The position numbers and the translations under genes were made by a program. This document shows positions 1 to 5,641 of a DNA stretch of 7,795 bases, one piece after another. The notes under the pieces are model-generated. The model was given only the letters and a program-made list of their open reading frames with translations. It was not told where the DNA came from and searched no databases. Numbering within the stretch: position 1 is the first letter of the stretch; each line of letters begins with the position of its first letter. Origin of the DNA: Candidatus Microgenomates bacterium (lineage in GTDB: Bacteria > Patescibacteriota > Microgenomatia > UBA1406 > GWC2-37-13); the NCBI GenBank assembly GCA_016178125.1, contig JACOTV010000083.1, positions 1 to 7,795 of the forward strand, written 5' to 3'.

Positions 1-2079
1 ATACTGAATGCCGGTGACATTGTTGCCGCTGACGTACGAATCATTGAGGAATCGAATTTCACGATCGATGAATCGGTTTTGACCGGAGAATCGGTAACGG
101 TAAAAAAAACACCAGGCAAGCTGCCTGGGACGATCAAGGATCTGTATAAAGCACAAAATCTGTGTTTTTCGGGGACTACGGTTGCGACCGGTCGCGCACT
201 TGCGGTCGTCGTCGCGACCGGTCGCGATACCGAGCTTGGTCAAATCAGCAATCTAACCATCGCAACCAAACGGGAAAGTAATTTTGAAAAAAACATCGCT
301 AAATTCAGCAAATTCATTCTGTATCTTATCCTTGGGACCCTTGTTCTCGTATTTACTATGAATATAGCGATTAAGGGAGTCTCCGAAATCCCCCGACTTC
401 TTATTTTTTCTATCGCTCTAGCGGTAAGCGTTATCCCCGAAGCACTTCCGGTGGTTATTACCTTCTCACTCTCGCGCGGGGCACTGCGGCTTTCAAAGCG
501 CAAAGTAATCATTAAGCGCCTTTCTTCGATTGAAGATTTGGGAAGCATCGAGGTGTTATGCACCGATAAAACGGGAACACTCACCGAGAACTCACTCACC
601 GTTTCTGGATACTTTCCTGCCGTAAAAAAAGACACTATTCTCCTTCATGGAGGACTCGCAACCGCTGACACCGGCGAACAAAATGCCTCTGTGCATTCGT
701 TTGATATGGCAATCGGGAATGCACTAACCGATAAAGAGCGCAGGCTAATAAAAACGTATAAAAAAATAAAAGAGACACCATTCGATCCTGATCGCAAACG
801 CAGTAGCTACATCGTTCAGGATGGAAAAGAGCTATTACTGGTGGTTAAAGGAGCGCCCGACGAATTACTCAAATTAGCACGCTCCAGCAGCCAGAATAAA
901 TTAATACATCAGTGGGTTATTACCGAGGGAAAGGAAGGAAAACGCGTCGTCATGATTGCCAAAAAAACCATCCAGTCTGCCGACAAGTATGATGAACACG
1001 GACTTTCGATCGTAGGGTGTATGTCGTTTATTGATCCCATCAAACAATCAACCAAAGAAGCCATTTCGCGTGCAAAATTCCTCGGACTAAAGATTAAAAT
1101 CTTAACCGGGGACAGTCCCGAAGTGGCCGGTGCAGTCGCACACGAAATTGGACTAATTGCAAACGCCTCAGATGTTCTCACGGGGCGTGAGCTCGACGAA
1201 ATGCCTCATGCCAAACAACAAGAAGCAATCCTGAATTATGACATTTTTGCACGGGTGTCACCTGCTCAAAAGTATCATATTATTCAAATGCTCGAGCACA
1301 ACGCTACGGTTGGATTTCTAGGAGAAGGCATAAACGACGCTCCTGCGCTAAAGATTGCAAATGTTGGACTGGTTGTTGCCGATGCAACCGACGTCGCACG
1401 TGAAGCTGCAGACATTATCTTACTTAAAAAAGATCTAAAAGTGATCGTCGATGGAGTACATGAAGGACGTATTATTTTCACCAATACGTCAAAGTATATT
1501 AAGGCCACTCTTGCGTCCAACTTCGGTAATTTTTACACCGTGGCAATAACTTCACTATTCATTACCTTCTTGCCTCTGTTGCCCCTACAGCTACTTCTTA
1601 TTAACCTTCTGACCGATTTCCCGATGGTTGCAGTGGCTGCGGATAATGTTGATCCCGAAGAAGTAACCCAGCCCAAAAAATATGATCTTCGTGACACCAT
1701 TCTTGCCGCAACTATTCTTGGCGTCGTAAGTACCGTATTCGATTTTATGTTTTTTATTTTGTACTATCACCAGGGCGCATCGATTCTACAGTCAAATTGG
1801 TTCATAGGAAGCGTAGTCACCGAACTCGTATTTCTCTTCTCCATCCGTACCAAACGTAACGTTTTTGAGGCAAAGCGCCCTTCGTCGATACTCCTATTTC
1901 TCTCACTCACCGCACTGGTTATCGGTGTCGTTCTTCCGTTTTTGCCAGTGGGTCATACATTGTTCTCGTTTACTTCCCCCACCGCTGAACAGATGCTTCT
2001 TGCTGCAGTAATCATCACCGCGTACTTTATATCGACCGAAACGGTAAAGTTACTCTACTACAAGCATCGGCCTGAATAA
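1..2079 (+). CDS. P-type cation-transporting ATPase, MgtA/P3B-like (5' partial)
   Basis: Membrane ion pump that couples ATP hydrolysis, through a phospho-aspartate intermediate, to cation transport across the cytoplasmic membrane. The reading frame is open from base 1, so the gene starts upstream. The TTG at 79 is only the Leu of the actuator-domain LTGES motif and is not a start. Visible in order: end of the actuator domain with LTGES (79-93), membrane segments with VIPEALP in M4, the phosphorylation motif DKTGT (Asp codon 565-567), KGAP of the nucleotide-binding domain (847-858), TGD (1105-1113), the hinge motif as GEGINDAPAL (from 1321), and about six C-terminal membrane helices. The segments SNFGNFYTV, LPLQLLLINLLTD and DNVD closely resemble MgtA, favouring a P3B magnesium-type pump over calcium (P2) types. 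Substrate is inferred from family only. 692 codons are present; relatives are about 850-900, so roughly 200 N-terminal residues are missing from view. The hinge Asp of GDGxND is Glu here. Confidence 0.9.
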   Translation: MLNAGDIVAADVRIIEESNFTIDESVLTGESVTVKKTPGKLPGTIKDLYKAQNLCFSGTTVATGRALAVVVATGRDTELGQISNLTIATKRESNFEKNIAKFSKFILYLILGTLVLVFTMNIAIKGVSEIPRLLIFSIALAVSVIPEALPVVITFSLSRGALRLSKRKVIIKRLSSIEDLGSIEVLCTDKTGTLTENSLTVSGYFPAVKKDTILLHGGLATADTGEQNASVHSFDMAIGNALTDKERRLIKTYKKIKETPFDPDRKRSSYIVQDGKELLLVVKGAPDELLKLARSSSQNKLIHQWVITEGKEGKRVVMIAKKTIQSADKYDEHGLSIVGCMSFIDPIKQSTKEAISRAKFLGLKIKILTGDSPEVAGAVAHEIGLIANASDVLTGRELDEMPHAKQQEAILNYDIFARVSPAQKYHIIQMLEHNATVGFLGEGINDAPALKIANVGLVVADATDVAREAADIILLKKDLKVIVDGVHEGRIIFTNTSKYIKATLASNFGNFYTVAITSLFITFLPLLPLQLLLINLLTDFPMVAVAADNVDPEEVTQPKKYDLRDTILAATILGVVSTVFDFMFFILYYHQGASILQSNWFIGSVVTELVFLFSIRTKRNVFEAKRPSSILLFLSLTALVIGVVLPFLPVGHTLFSFTSPTAEQMLLAAVIITAYFISTETVKLLYYKHRPE

Positions 2080-2087
2080 GCCCCATG

Positions 2088-2096
2088 TGATAGAAT
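2088..2096 (+). promoter_or_regulatory. Possible extended -10 element before era
   Basis: TGATAGAAT fits the extended -10 pattern TGnTAnAAT. Its last base is 5 bases before the chosen era ATG (2102), so a transcript from it would begin at or next to the start codon and be leaderless. There is no clear -35 box and no Shine-Dalgarno. Short AT-rich motifs occur by chance, so this is a weak call made from position and match only. Confidence 0.3.
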
Positions 2097-2101
2097 ATAG
2101 T

Positions 2102-2971
2102 ATGAAAAATGGCACAGTTCTCTTGGTAGGACGCCCCAATGTAGGGAAATCGACTTTCGTGAATAATGTAATCGGCCAAAAGGTTGCAATTACTTCTCCA
2201 AAGCCGCAAACAACCCGCTTTCCTATTCAGGCATATTACGAAGACGAGCGGGGAACAATTTACTTTGTCGATACCCCGGGCATATTTGATCGTGTCAAAG
2301 ATACCCTTTCTAAGAAAATTAATAATCAAACTCTCGACGCCACACATTCTAATGTAGATGTCGTTATTTACATGGTTGATCACACCCGACGCCGTGACTT
2401 TGAGGAAGGAAAAGTATTGGGAATTGTTAGAAAAATCAACAAGCCTAAAATACTAGTCATCAACAAAATGGATAAGCAAGACGAAGGTACCTTTTTACCT
2501 CAATACGAGTTTCTCCGTGAAGAATTCCCCGACGTGTTTATCATCTCGGCAATTAACAAAACTCATGTAAAGCCCCTCCTCGAGCGCATATTTGAACTCC
2601 TGCCCGAACGTACCGAGACCGATGAGCATCCCGAGAACCCAGTGTATCCGCTTATTAATCTTGATAGTAAAACATTTATTGCCGAGCTCATTCGGGAGAA
2701 AGTATTTCTCAAAATGGGACAAGAAATCCCCTATCGAATAACGGTTGTCGTCGACGAGATCGCCGAGCGAAGCGATAAGCTTACGTATATAAAAGCCCGT
2801 ATATTAACGACCGATCACCGGTATAAAAAAATGCTTATCGGCGCAGGAGGTCGTAAAATCAAAGAAATGGGCGGCATGGCACGAAAAGACATTGCTCTTG
2901 CCACCTCGAAGAAAATATTTCTCGACTTAACCGTCGAAGTTGACCCTCACTGGCCCGAAGTGTTGTACTAA
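2102..2971 (+). CDS. era: GTPase Era (ribosome assembly, 16S rRNA binding)
   Basis: Era is a GTP-binding protein that binds the 3' region of 16S rRNA and assists 30S subunit maturation. At 289 residues it is close to the usual ~295-300. GTPase motifs: G1 GRPNVGKST (10-18), switch I QTTR (36-39), G3 DTPG (57-60), G4 NKMD (121-124) and G5 SA (149-150). The C-terminal KH domain carries LIGAGGRKIKEMG with its GxxG loop at about 247-250, and the protein ends in the typical Era fashion around Trp284. I chose ATG 2102 because it puts G1 where Era proteins have it. The in-frame GTG at 2087 would add five residues and lies only 7 bases after the ATPase stop. No Shine-Dalgarno is seen; an extended -10-like sequence lies just upstream. 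The gene follows the ATPase by 22 bases and precedes the reductase gene by 9, so co-transcription with the latter is likely. Confidence 0.95.
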   Translation: MKNGTVLLVGRPNVGKSTFVNNVIGQKVAITSPKPQTTRFPIQAYYEDERGTIYFVDTPGIFDRVKDTLSKKINNQTLDATHSNVDVVIYMVDHTRRRDFEEGKVLGIVRKINKPKILVINKMDKQDEGTFLPQYEFLREEFPDVFIISAINKTHVKPLLERIFELLPERTETDEHPENPVYPLINLDSKTFIAELIREKVFLKMGQEIPYRITVVVDEIAERSDKLTYIKARILTTDHRYKKMLIGAGGRKIKEMGGMARKDIALATSKKIFLDLTVEVDPHWPEVLY

Positions 2972-2980
2972 ACTATACCT

Positions 2981-3514
2981 ATGATGCTAACCATGGTGAT
3001 GGTACAAACACTAAACGGCAGAATAACGAACGGATCTGACCCGAATCCTTCCACATGGGCATCTCCTGAGGACCAACATCATTTTCAATCCTTGTTAAAA
3101 GACAGCACGGTTCTTATCATGGGAAGTACGACATTTGATGTAACGCCTGCAAAGACTCAACCAAAAGACGGCAAGCTCAGAGTAGTAATCACACGTGATC
3201 CTAAAAAATATTCCGATGTCTCCCAACCCGAGAAGTTTGAGTTCACCGATGCACCTTTGAAAGATGTAATTAAGGACCTTGAACAGCGGGGACACAAAGA
3301 TGCACTTCTCGTAGGCGGCGGCACAATCAATGCACTCTTTCTTAAAGAGGGTCTCGTGACTCACCTTTCCATGACGGTCGAACCAAAACTATTTGGAAAT
3401 GGACAATTGGTCGTCGGCGAACTGGCTGGACTCGATGTGAATATGAAGTTACTTTCCTGTGAGAAAGTAAACGAACAAGGAACGCTTTTTCTTCGTTACG
3501 AGGTGATACAATAA
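2981..3514 (+). CDS. Dihydrofolate reductase-like protein (RibD C-terminal domain family)
   Basis: A 177-residue single-domain NADPH-dependent reductase of the DHFR/RibD_C superfamily. Visible features: N-terminal strand and substrate loop with VQTLNGRI (8-15), then W26-x-x-P29-x-D31 and F35, MGSTTF (47-52) where FolA has MGRxTW, the cofactor-binding VGGGTIN (111-117), and the RibD-like VEPKLFGNG (133-141). The W-x-x-P-x-D spacing equals that of Trp22, Pro25 and Asp27 in E. coli FolA, which favours dihydrofolate as substrate, whereas the C-terminal half looks more like riboflavin pyrimidine reductase. No deaminase domain is fused to it and no other riboflavin gene is in view. Start codons ATG 2981 and 2984 are both possible; 2981 is used. 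It lies 9 bases after era and 8 before a CofE/FolC2-like ligase, a context that suggests a folate role. A general NADPH reductase of unknown substrate remains possible. Confidence 0.85.
   Translation: MMLTMVMVQTLNGRITNGSDPNPSTWASPEDQHHFQSLLKDSTVLIMGSTTFDVTPAKTQPKDGKLRVVITRDPKKYSDVSQPEKFEFTDAPLKDVIKDLEQRGHKDALLVGGGTINALFLKEGLVTHLSMTVEPKLFGNGQLVVGELAGLDVNMKLLSCEKVNEQGTLFLRYEVIQ
3504..3512 (+). promoter_or_regulatory. Possible extended -10 element before the CofE-like gene
   Basis: TGATACAAT matches the extended -10 pattern and overlaps the end of the reductase gene. It ends 10 bases before the ATG at 3523, which would give a leader of only about 4 bases. No -35 box is recognisable. The call is weak and rests on the motif and its similarity in position to the one before era. 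Confidence 0.25.
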
Positions 3515-3522
3515 ACTCCATC

Positions 3523-4275
3523 ATGCATATAACCCCGATCAAAACTCATGCTATTGTGGCGAACAAAGAATCGATCTACGATCTTATAGACACCTATATA
3601 CCATCATTCCCCGAGAAATCAGTACTCGCCATAACGTCAAAAGTTATCTCGCTCTGCGAGGGTGCAGTTGTACCCGAACAGGGGACAGATAAAGACAAAT
3701 TGGTCGAAGAACACGCAGACTATTACCTACCAAAAGACTTTAACGTCTACGGGTTTCACTTCACGATAACCAATCATACGATGATTGCCTCGGCTGGGAT
3801 TGATTTATCAAATGGAAACGGCAATTATGTGTTATGGCCCAAAGATCCACAAAAATCCGCAAACGACATAAGAGTATATCTGACGAAGAAGTTTAATATT
3901 AAACATGCTGGAGTACTCATAATCGATAGCAAGACCACTCCTCTTCGCTGGGGCACCATGGGGACTTCGATTGCGCATAGTGGGTTTAATGCCGTCAAAG
4001 ACTATATCGGAACAAAGGATTTATTCGATTATCAAATCCGCGTTACTAAAGCAAATCACGCCGAAGGTCTCGCCGCAGCGTCATGCTTGGTGATGGGTGA
4101 AGGAGCCGAAAGCACACCATTTACTATTATTGGAGATATTCCGTTTATCGAGTTTCAGAACCGCAATCCGTCACAAGGTGAGCTCGACATTATAGCTATT
4201 CCACTTGCAGAGGATCTTTATGCTCCTATTCTCAAAAGTGTTTCGTGGATTAAAGGAAAGAAGCGAGATTCTTAA
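3523..4275 (+). CDS. CofE/COG1478-family gamma-glutamyl ligase (F420-0 ligase-like; possible FolC2-type folate ligase)
   Basis: A 250-residue protein of the coenzyme F420-0:L-glutamate ligase family, enzymes that use a nucleotide triphosphate to join L-glutamate to a cofactor. Family signatures: ITSKVISLCEG (37-47), ASAGIDLSN (89-97), LWPKDPQKSA (104-113) followed by IR, a conserved Asp125 in the stretch that leads to PLRWGTMG (130-137) and HSGF, and AEGLAAASCLVMGEGAE (170-186). No F420 synthesis or F420-dependent gene is in the window, and the upstream neighbour is DHFR-like. In Chlamydia a COG1478 protein acts as an alternative folylpolyglutamate synthase, so tetrahydrofolate glutamylation is a reasonable inferred role; the substrate cannot be read from sequence alone. 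ATG 3523 is the first start after the reductase stop (8-base gap). No well-placed Shine-Dalgarno is seen. Its stop overlaps the stop of the convergent gltX. Confidence 0.85.
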   Translation: MHITPIKTHAIVANKESIYDLIDTYIPSFPEKSVLAITSKVISLCEGAVVPEQGTDKDKLVEEHADYYLPKDFNVYGFHFTITNHTMIASAGIDLSNGNGNYVLWPKDPQKSANDIRVYLTKKFNIKHAGVLIIDSKTTPLRWGTMGTSIAHSGFNAVKDYIGTKDLFDYQIRVTKANHAEGLAAASCLVMGEGAESTPFTIIGDIPFIEFQNRNPSQGELDIIAIPLAEDLYAPILKSVSWIKGKKRDS

Positions 4276-5081
4276 ATGGCCTTAATTCGTTCAATTACTT
4301 CATCTTTCCCCAAAAGCTCCATGCTTTCGTTCAAGGGGGGTGAAATTTTCTTACCCGTTATCGCAACTCTAAGTATCATGAAAAATTCGCTATTTTTTAC
4401 GTTCTCCGACAGGGCGAGTTCTTGCATTACTCGACCGATTTCTTCGGCCTTCCACTCTTGAATGCTCTCGAGAGATTCAGCTATCTTTCCTATTAACTTC
4501 TTCTGTGACTTTACATCTACCTGATACTTGTCAGGGCGGGCAAATACAAACTCGGTAAGTGGTTTGTAATCTGAGAGTTTTTTAATCCGTTCCTGTACGA
4601 GGGGAATCGTTTTATCAAGTATATCTCGTGGTAGTTTTTCTGCATAAAATACGTCTAGTTTGCTTGCTAATTCTTCGGCCTTCATCTGACGAATATATTC
4701 GCCATTCATCCACTCTAGTTTGACTACATCAAACGCCGGACCAACGGCCTGCAAGTCTTTCAAATCAAACACTTTTATAAACTCCTCAAGGGTAAAAATC
4801 TCTTTTTGCTTCGGATGTGACCATCCCATAAGCGCCAAATAGTTAAGCATGGCCTCGGGAAGAAATCCTTCCTTCAAATAATACGATGCCCATACTGGGT
4901 TTTTTCGCTTCGAAAGCTTTGACTTATCGGGATTCCGAAGAAGCGATGTGTGGGCGTATATCGGTCTTTCCCATCCGAATGCTTCGTAGAGCAAAACATG
5001 TTTCGGTGTGGATGATATCCAATCCTCGCCCCGTATGACATGGGTTATTTTCATGAAATGGTCATCTACTACAACGGCCAA
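4272..5081 (-). CDS. gltX: GltX C-terminal fragment (KMSKR and anticodon-binding domains)
   Basis: The remaining part of gltX in the second frame. Homology actually begins before the nominal TTG at 5081: the bases from 5105 encode SDGFPTYHLAVVVDDH, a highly conserved GluRS segment, and this frame is open back to 5114, limited by a TAA at 5117-5115. Continuing: HVIRGEDWISSTPKH, LLRNPDKSKLSKR with the KMSKR motif as KLSKR (4919-4905), EGFLPEAMLNYLALMGWS, EIFTLEEFI, and a C-terminal helical anticodon-binding region. The TTG is the Leu in YHLA and there is no plausible independent initiation site, so this is a broken-off piece and not a separate gene. The protein reads to TAA 4274-4272, overlapping the stop of the convergent CofE-like gene. 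Confidence 0.8.
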   Translation of the reverse strand: MAVVVDDHFMKITHVIRGEDWISSTPKHVLLYEAFGWERPIYAHTSLLRNPDKSKLSKRKNPVWASYYLKEGFLPEAMLNYLALMGWSHPKQKEIFTLEEFIKVFDLKDLQAVGPAFDVVKLEWMNGEYIRQMKAEELASKLDVFYAEKLPRDILDKTIPLVQERIKKLSDYKPLTEFVFARPDKYQVDVKSQKKLIGKIAESLESIQEWKAEEIGRVMQELALSENVKNSEFFMILRVAITGKKISPPLNESMELLGKDEVIERIKAI

Positions 5082-5100
5082 GTGATACGTAGGGAAGCCG

Positions 5101-5640
5101 TCAGATATCGGTATTTATCGTTATATCTCCCCGAATCACATCGTTAAAGGTGATGTCGGTATGTTCGGGAACGTTTAGTCGCACTACATGACTTGCCCCA
5201 GATGCTATTTTCTTCGTAACTTCTTCTTGTCGAGACAAACAATACTTGTCATACCGGGGGATTTGTTTTTCTTTTGTCTGCTTCTCACGAAGTTTGGTAA
5301 GACGCTCTTTTGTACAAATACAGTAGTAGGCAGCATTCTTTTCGATAAGTTCTTTGGCATATATGCGATACGTCTCGAGGCGTTCCGATTGGCGGTATGG
5401 ACCATATATTCCCTCAACGTCGGGTCCTTCGTCGTATTTGAGGCCATAGGACTTAAGCGTTTTCAAAATCTCTTCTTCTGAACCAGCAACCTTCCTCACT
5501 TGATCGGTGTCCTCAATTCGTACAACAAATGCCCCCTCGTGTTTGCGGGCGAACACGTAATTAATGAGTGCGGTTTGCAGATTGCCGATGTGCATATCTT
5601 CCCCGGTTGGAGATGGCGCGATCCGTGTGCGTACAGACAT
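5101..5640 (-). CDS. gltX: GltX N-terminal fragment (catalytic domain)
   Basis: First 179 codons of the disrupted gltX. It holds the first half of the class I Rossmann catalytic domain: APSPTGEDMHIGN (8-20) with the HIGH motif as HIGN, RIEDTD (41-46) for ATP/glutamate binding, and a zinc-binding-type insertion with Cys-Ile-Cys followed about 20 residues later by Tyr-x-x-x-Cys. It ends with FNDVIRGDITINTDI and then TGA at 5103-5101. It lacks KMSKR and the tRNA-binding domain, so it cannot be active alone. ATG 5640 is chosen because it follows the gldG-like stop by one base and gives the standard GluRS N-terminus (RTRIAPSPTG). The bases upstream are A-rich without a good Shine-Dalgarno, so translation may depend on coupling with the gene before. 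Confidence 0.8.
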   Translation of the reverse strand: MSVRTRIAPSPTGEDMHIGNLQTALINYVFARKHEGAFVVRIEDTDQVRKVAGSEEEILKTLKSYGLKYDEGPDVEGIYGPYRQSERLETYRIYAKELIEKNAAYYCICTKERLTKLREKQTKEKQIPRYDKYCLSRQEEVTKKIASGASHVVRLNVPEHTDITFNDVIRGDITINTDI

Positions 5641-5641
5641 A

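Larger units (their letters stand above)
4272..5640 (-). pseudogene. gltX: gltX, glutamyl-tRNA synthetase, disrupted by frameshift/deletion
   Basis: Glutamyl-tRNA synthetase charges tRNA-Glu with glutamate in the cytoplasm and is normally essential. The gene is in two frames: codons 1-179 (5640-5101) end at TGA, and the rest continues one base out of phase to TAA at 4274-4272. Counted from VIRG to SDG, only 22 bases are present where remembered bacterial GluRS (e.g. Thermus thermophilus) has about 16 codons, so about 26 bases appear deleted around 5103-5112; this also accounts for the frame change. Everything else looks intact and under selection: HIGH and KMSKR motifs, zinc-type CxC...YxxxC, and a full anticodon-binding half. 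An intact protein would be about 460 residues, normal for the family. The gene begins 1 base after the gldG-like stop and is the last of that operon. An assembly error, a recent mutation or a population variant are all possible. Confidence 0.85.

Noticed and set aside
79..81. TTG as the start codon of the P-type ATPase
   Set aside because: The frame is open to base 1 and the upstream codons encode a normal actuator domain (GDIVAADVRIIEE and then the Leu of LTGES), so the gene continues beyond the window.
2087..2089. GTG as the era start
   Set aside because: It would add five residues not expected in Era and has no ribosome-binding site; ATG 2102 gives the standard N-terminus.
3500..3507. GAGGTGAT as a Shine-Dalgarno for the CofE-like gene
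   Set aside because: It leaves 15 bases before the ATG at 3523, too far for normal use, and it forms the last codons of the reductase gene.
4306..4345. Terminator hairpin after the CofE-like gene (AAAGC-TCCAT-GCTTT at 4313-4327 with flanking C and G runs)
   Set aside because: The stem is only 5 base pairs, the outer C/G runs are separated by an unpaired segment, no T tract follows, and it lies in gltX coding sequence.
5079..5081. TTG as the start of an independent gene downstream of the gltX frameshift
   Set aside because: It is the Leu within the conserved YHLAVVVDDH, and conserved GluRS residues (SDGFPTYH) are encoded just before it in the same frame.
5101..5103. TGA recoded as glycine (Gracilibacteria/SR1 code) to explain the gltX stop
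   Set aside because: Continuing in the first frame past TGA gives a non-GluRS sequence with a further TGA soon after, whereas the homology resumes one base out of phase. All other genes also end at normal stops without internal TGA.
5188..5481. Plus-strand open frame across the N-terminal half of gltX, and similar antisense frames under the ATPase and GldG-like genes
   Set aside because: These translate to low-complexity or Cys/Phe-rich peptides with no recognisable family and are shadows of the strongly supported genes on the other strand.
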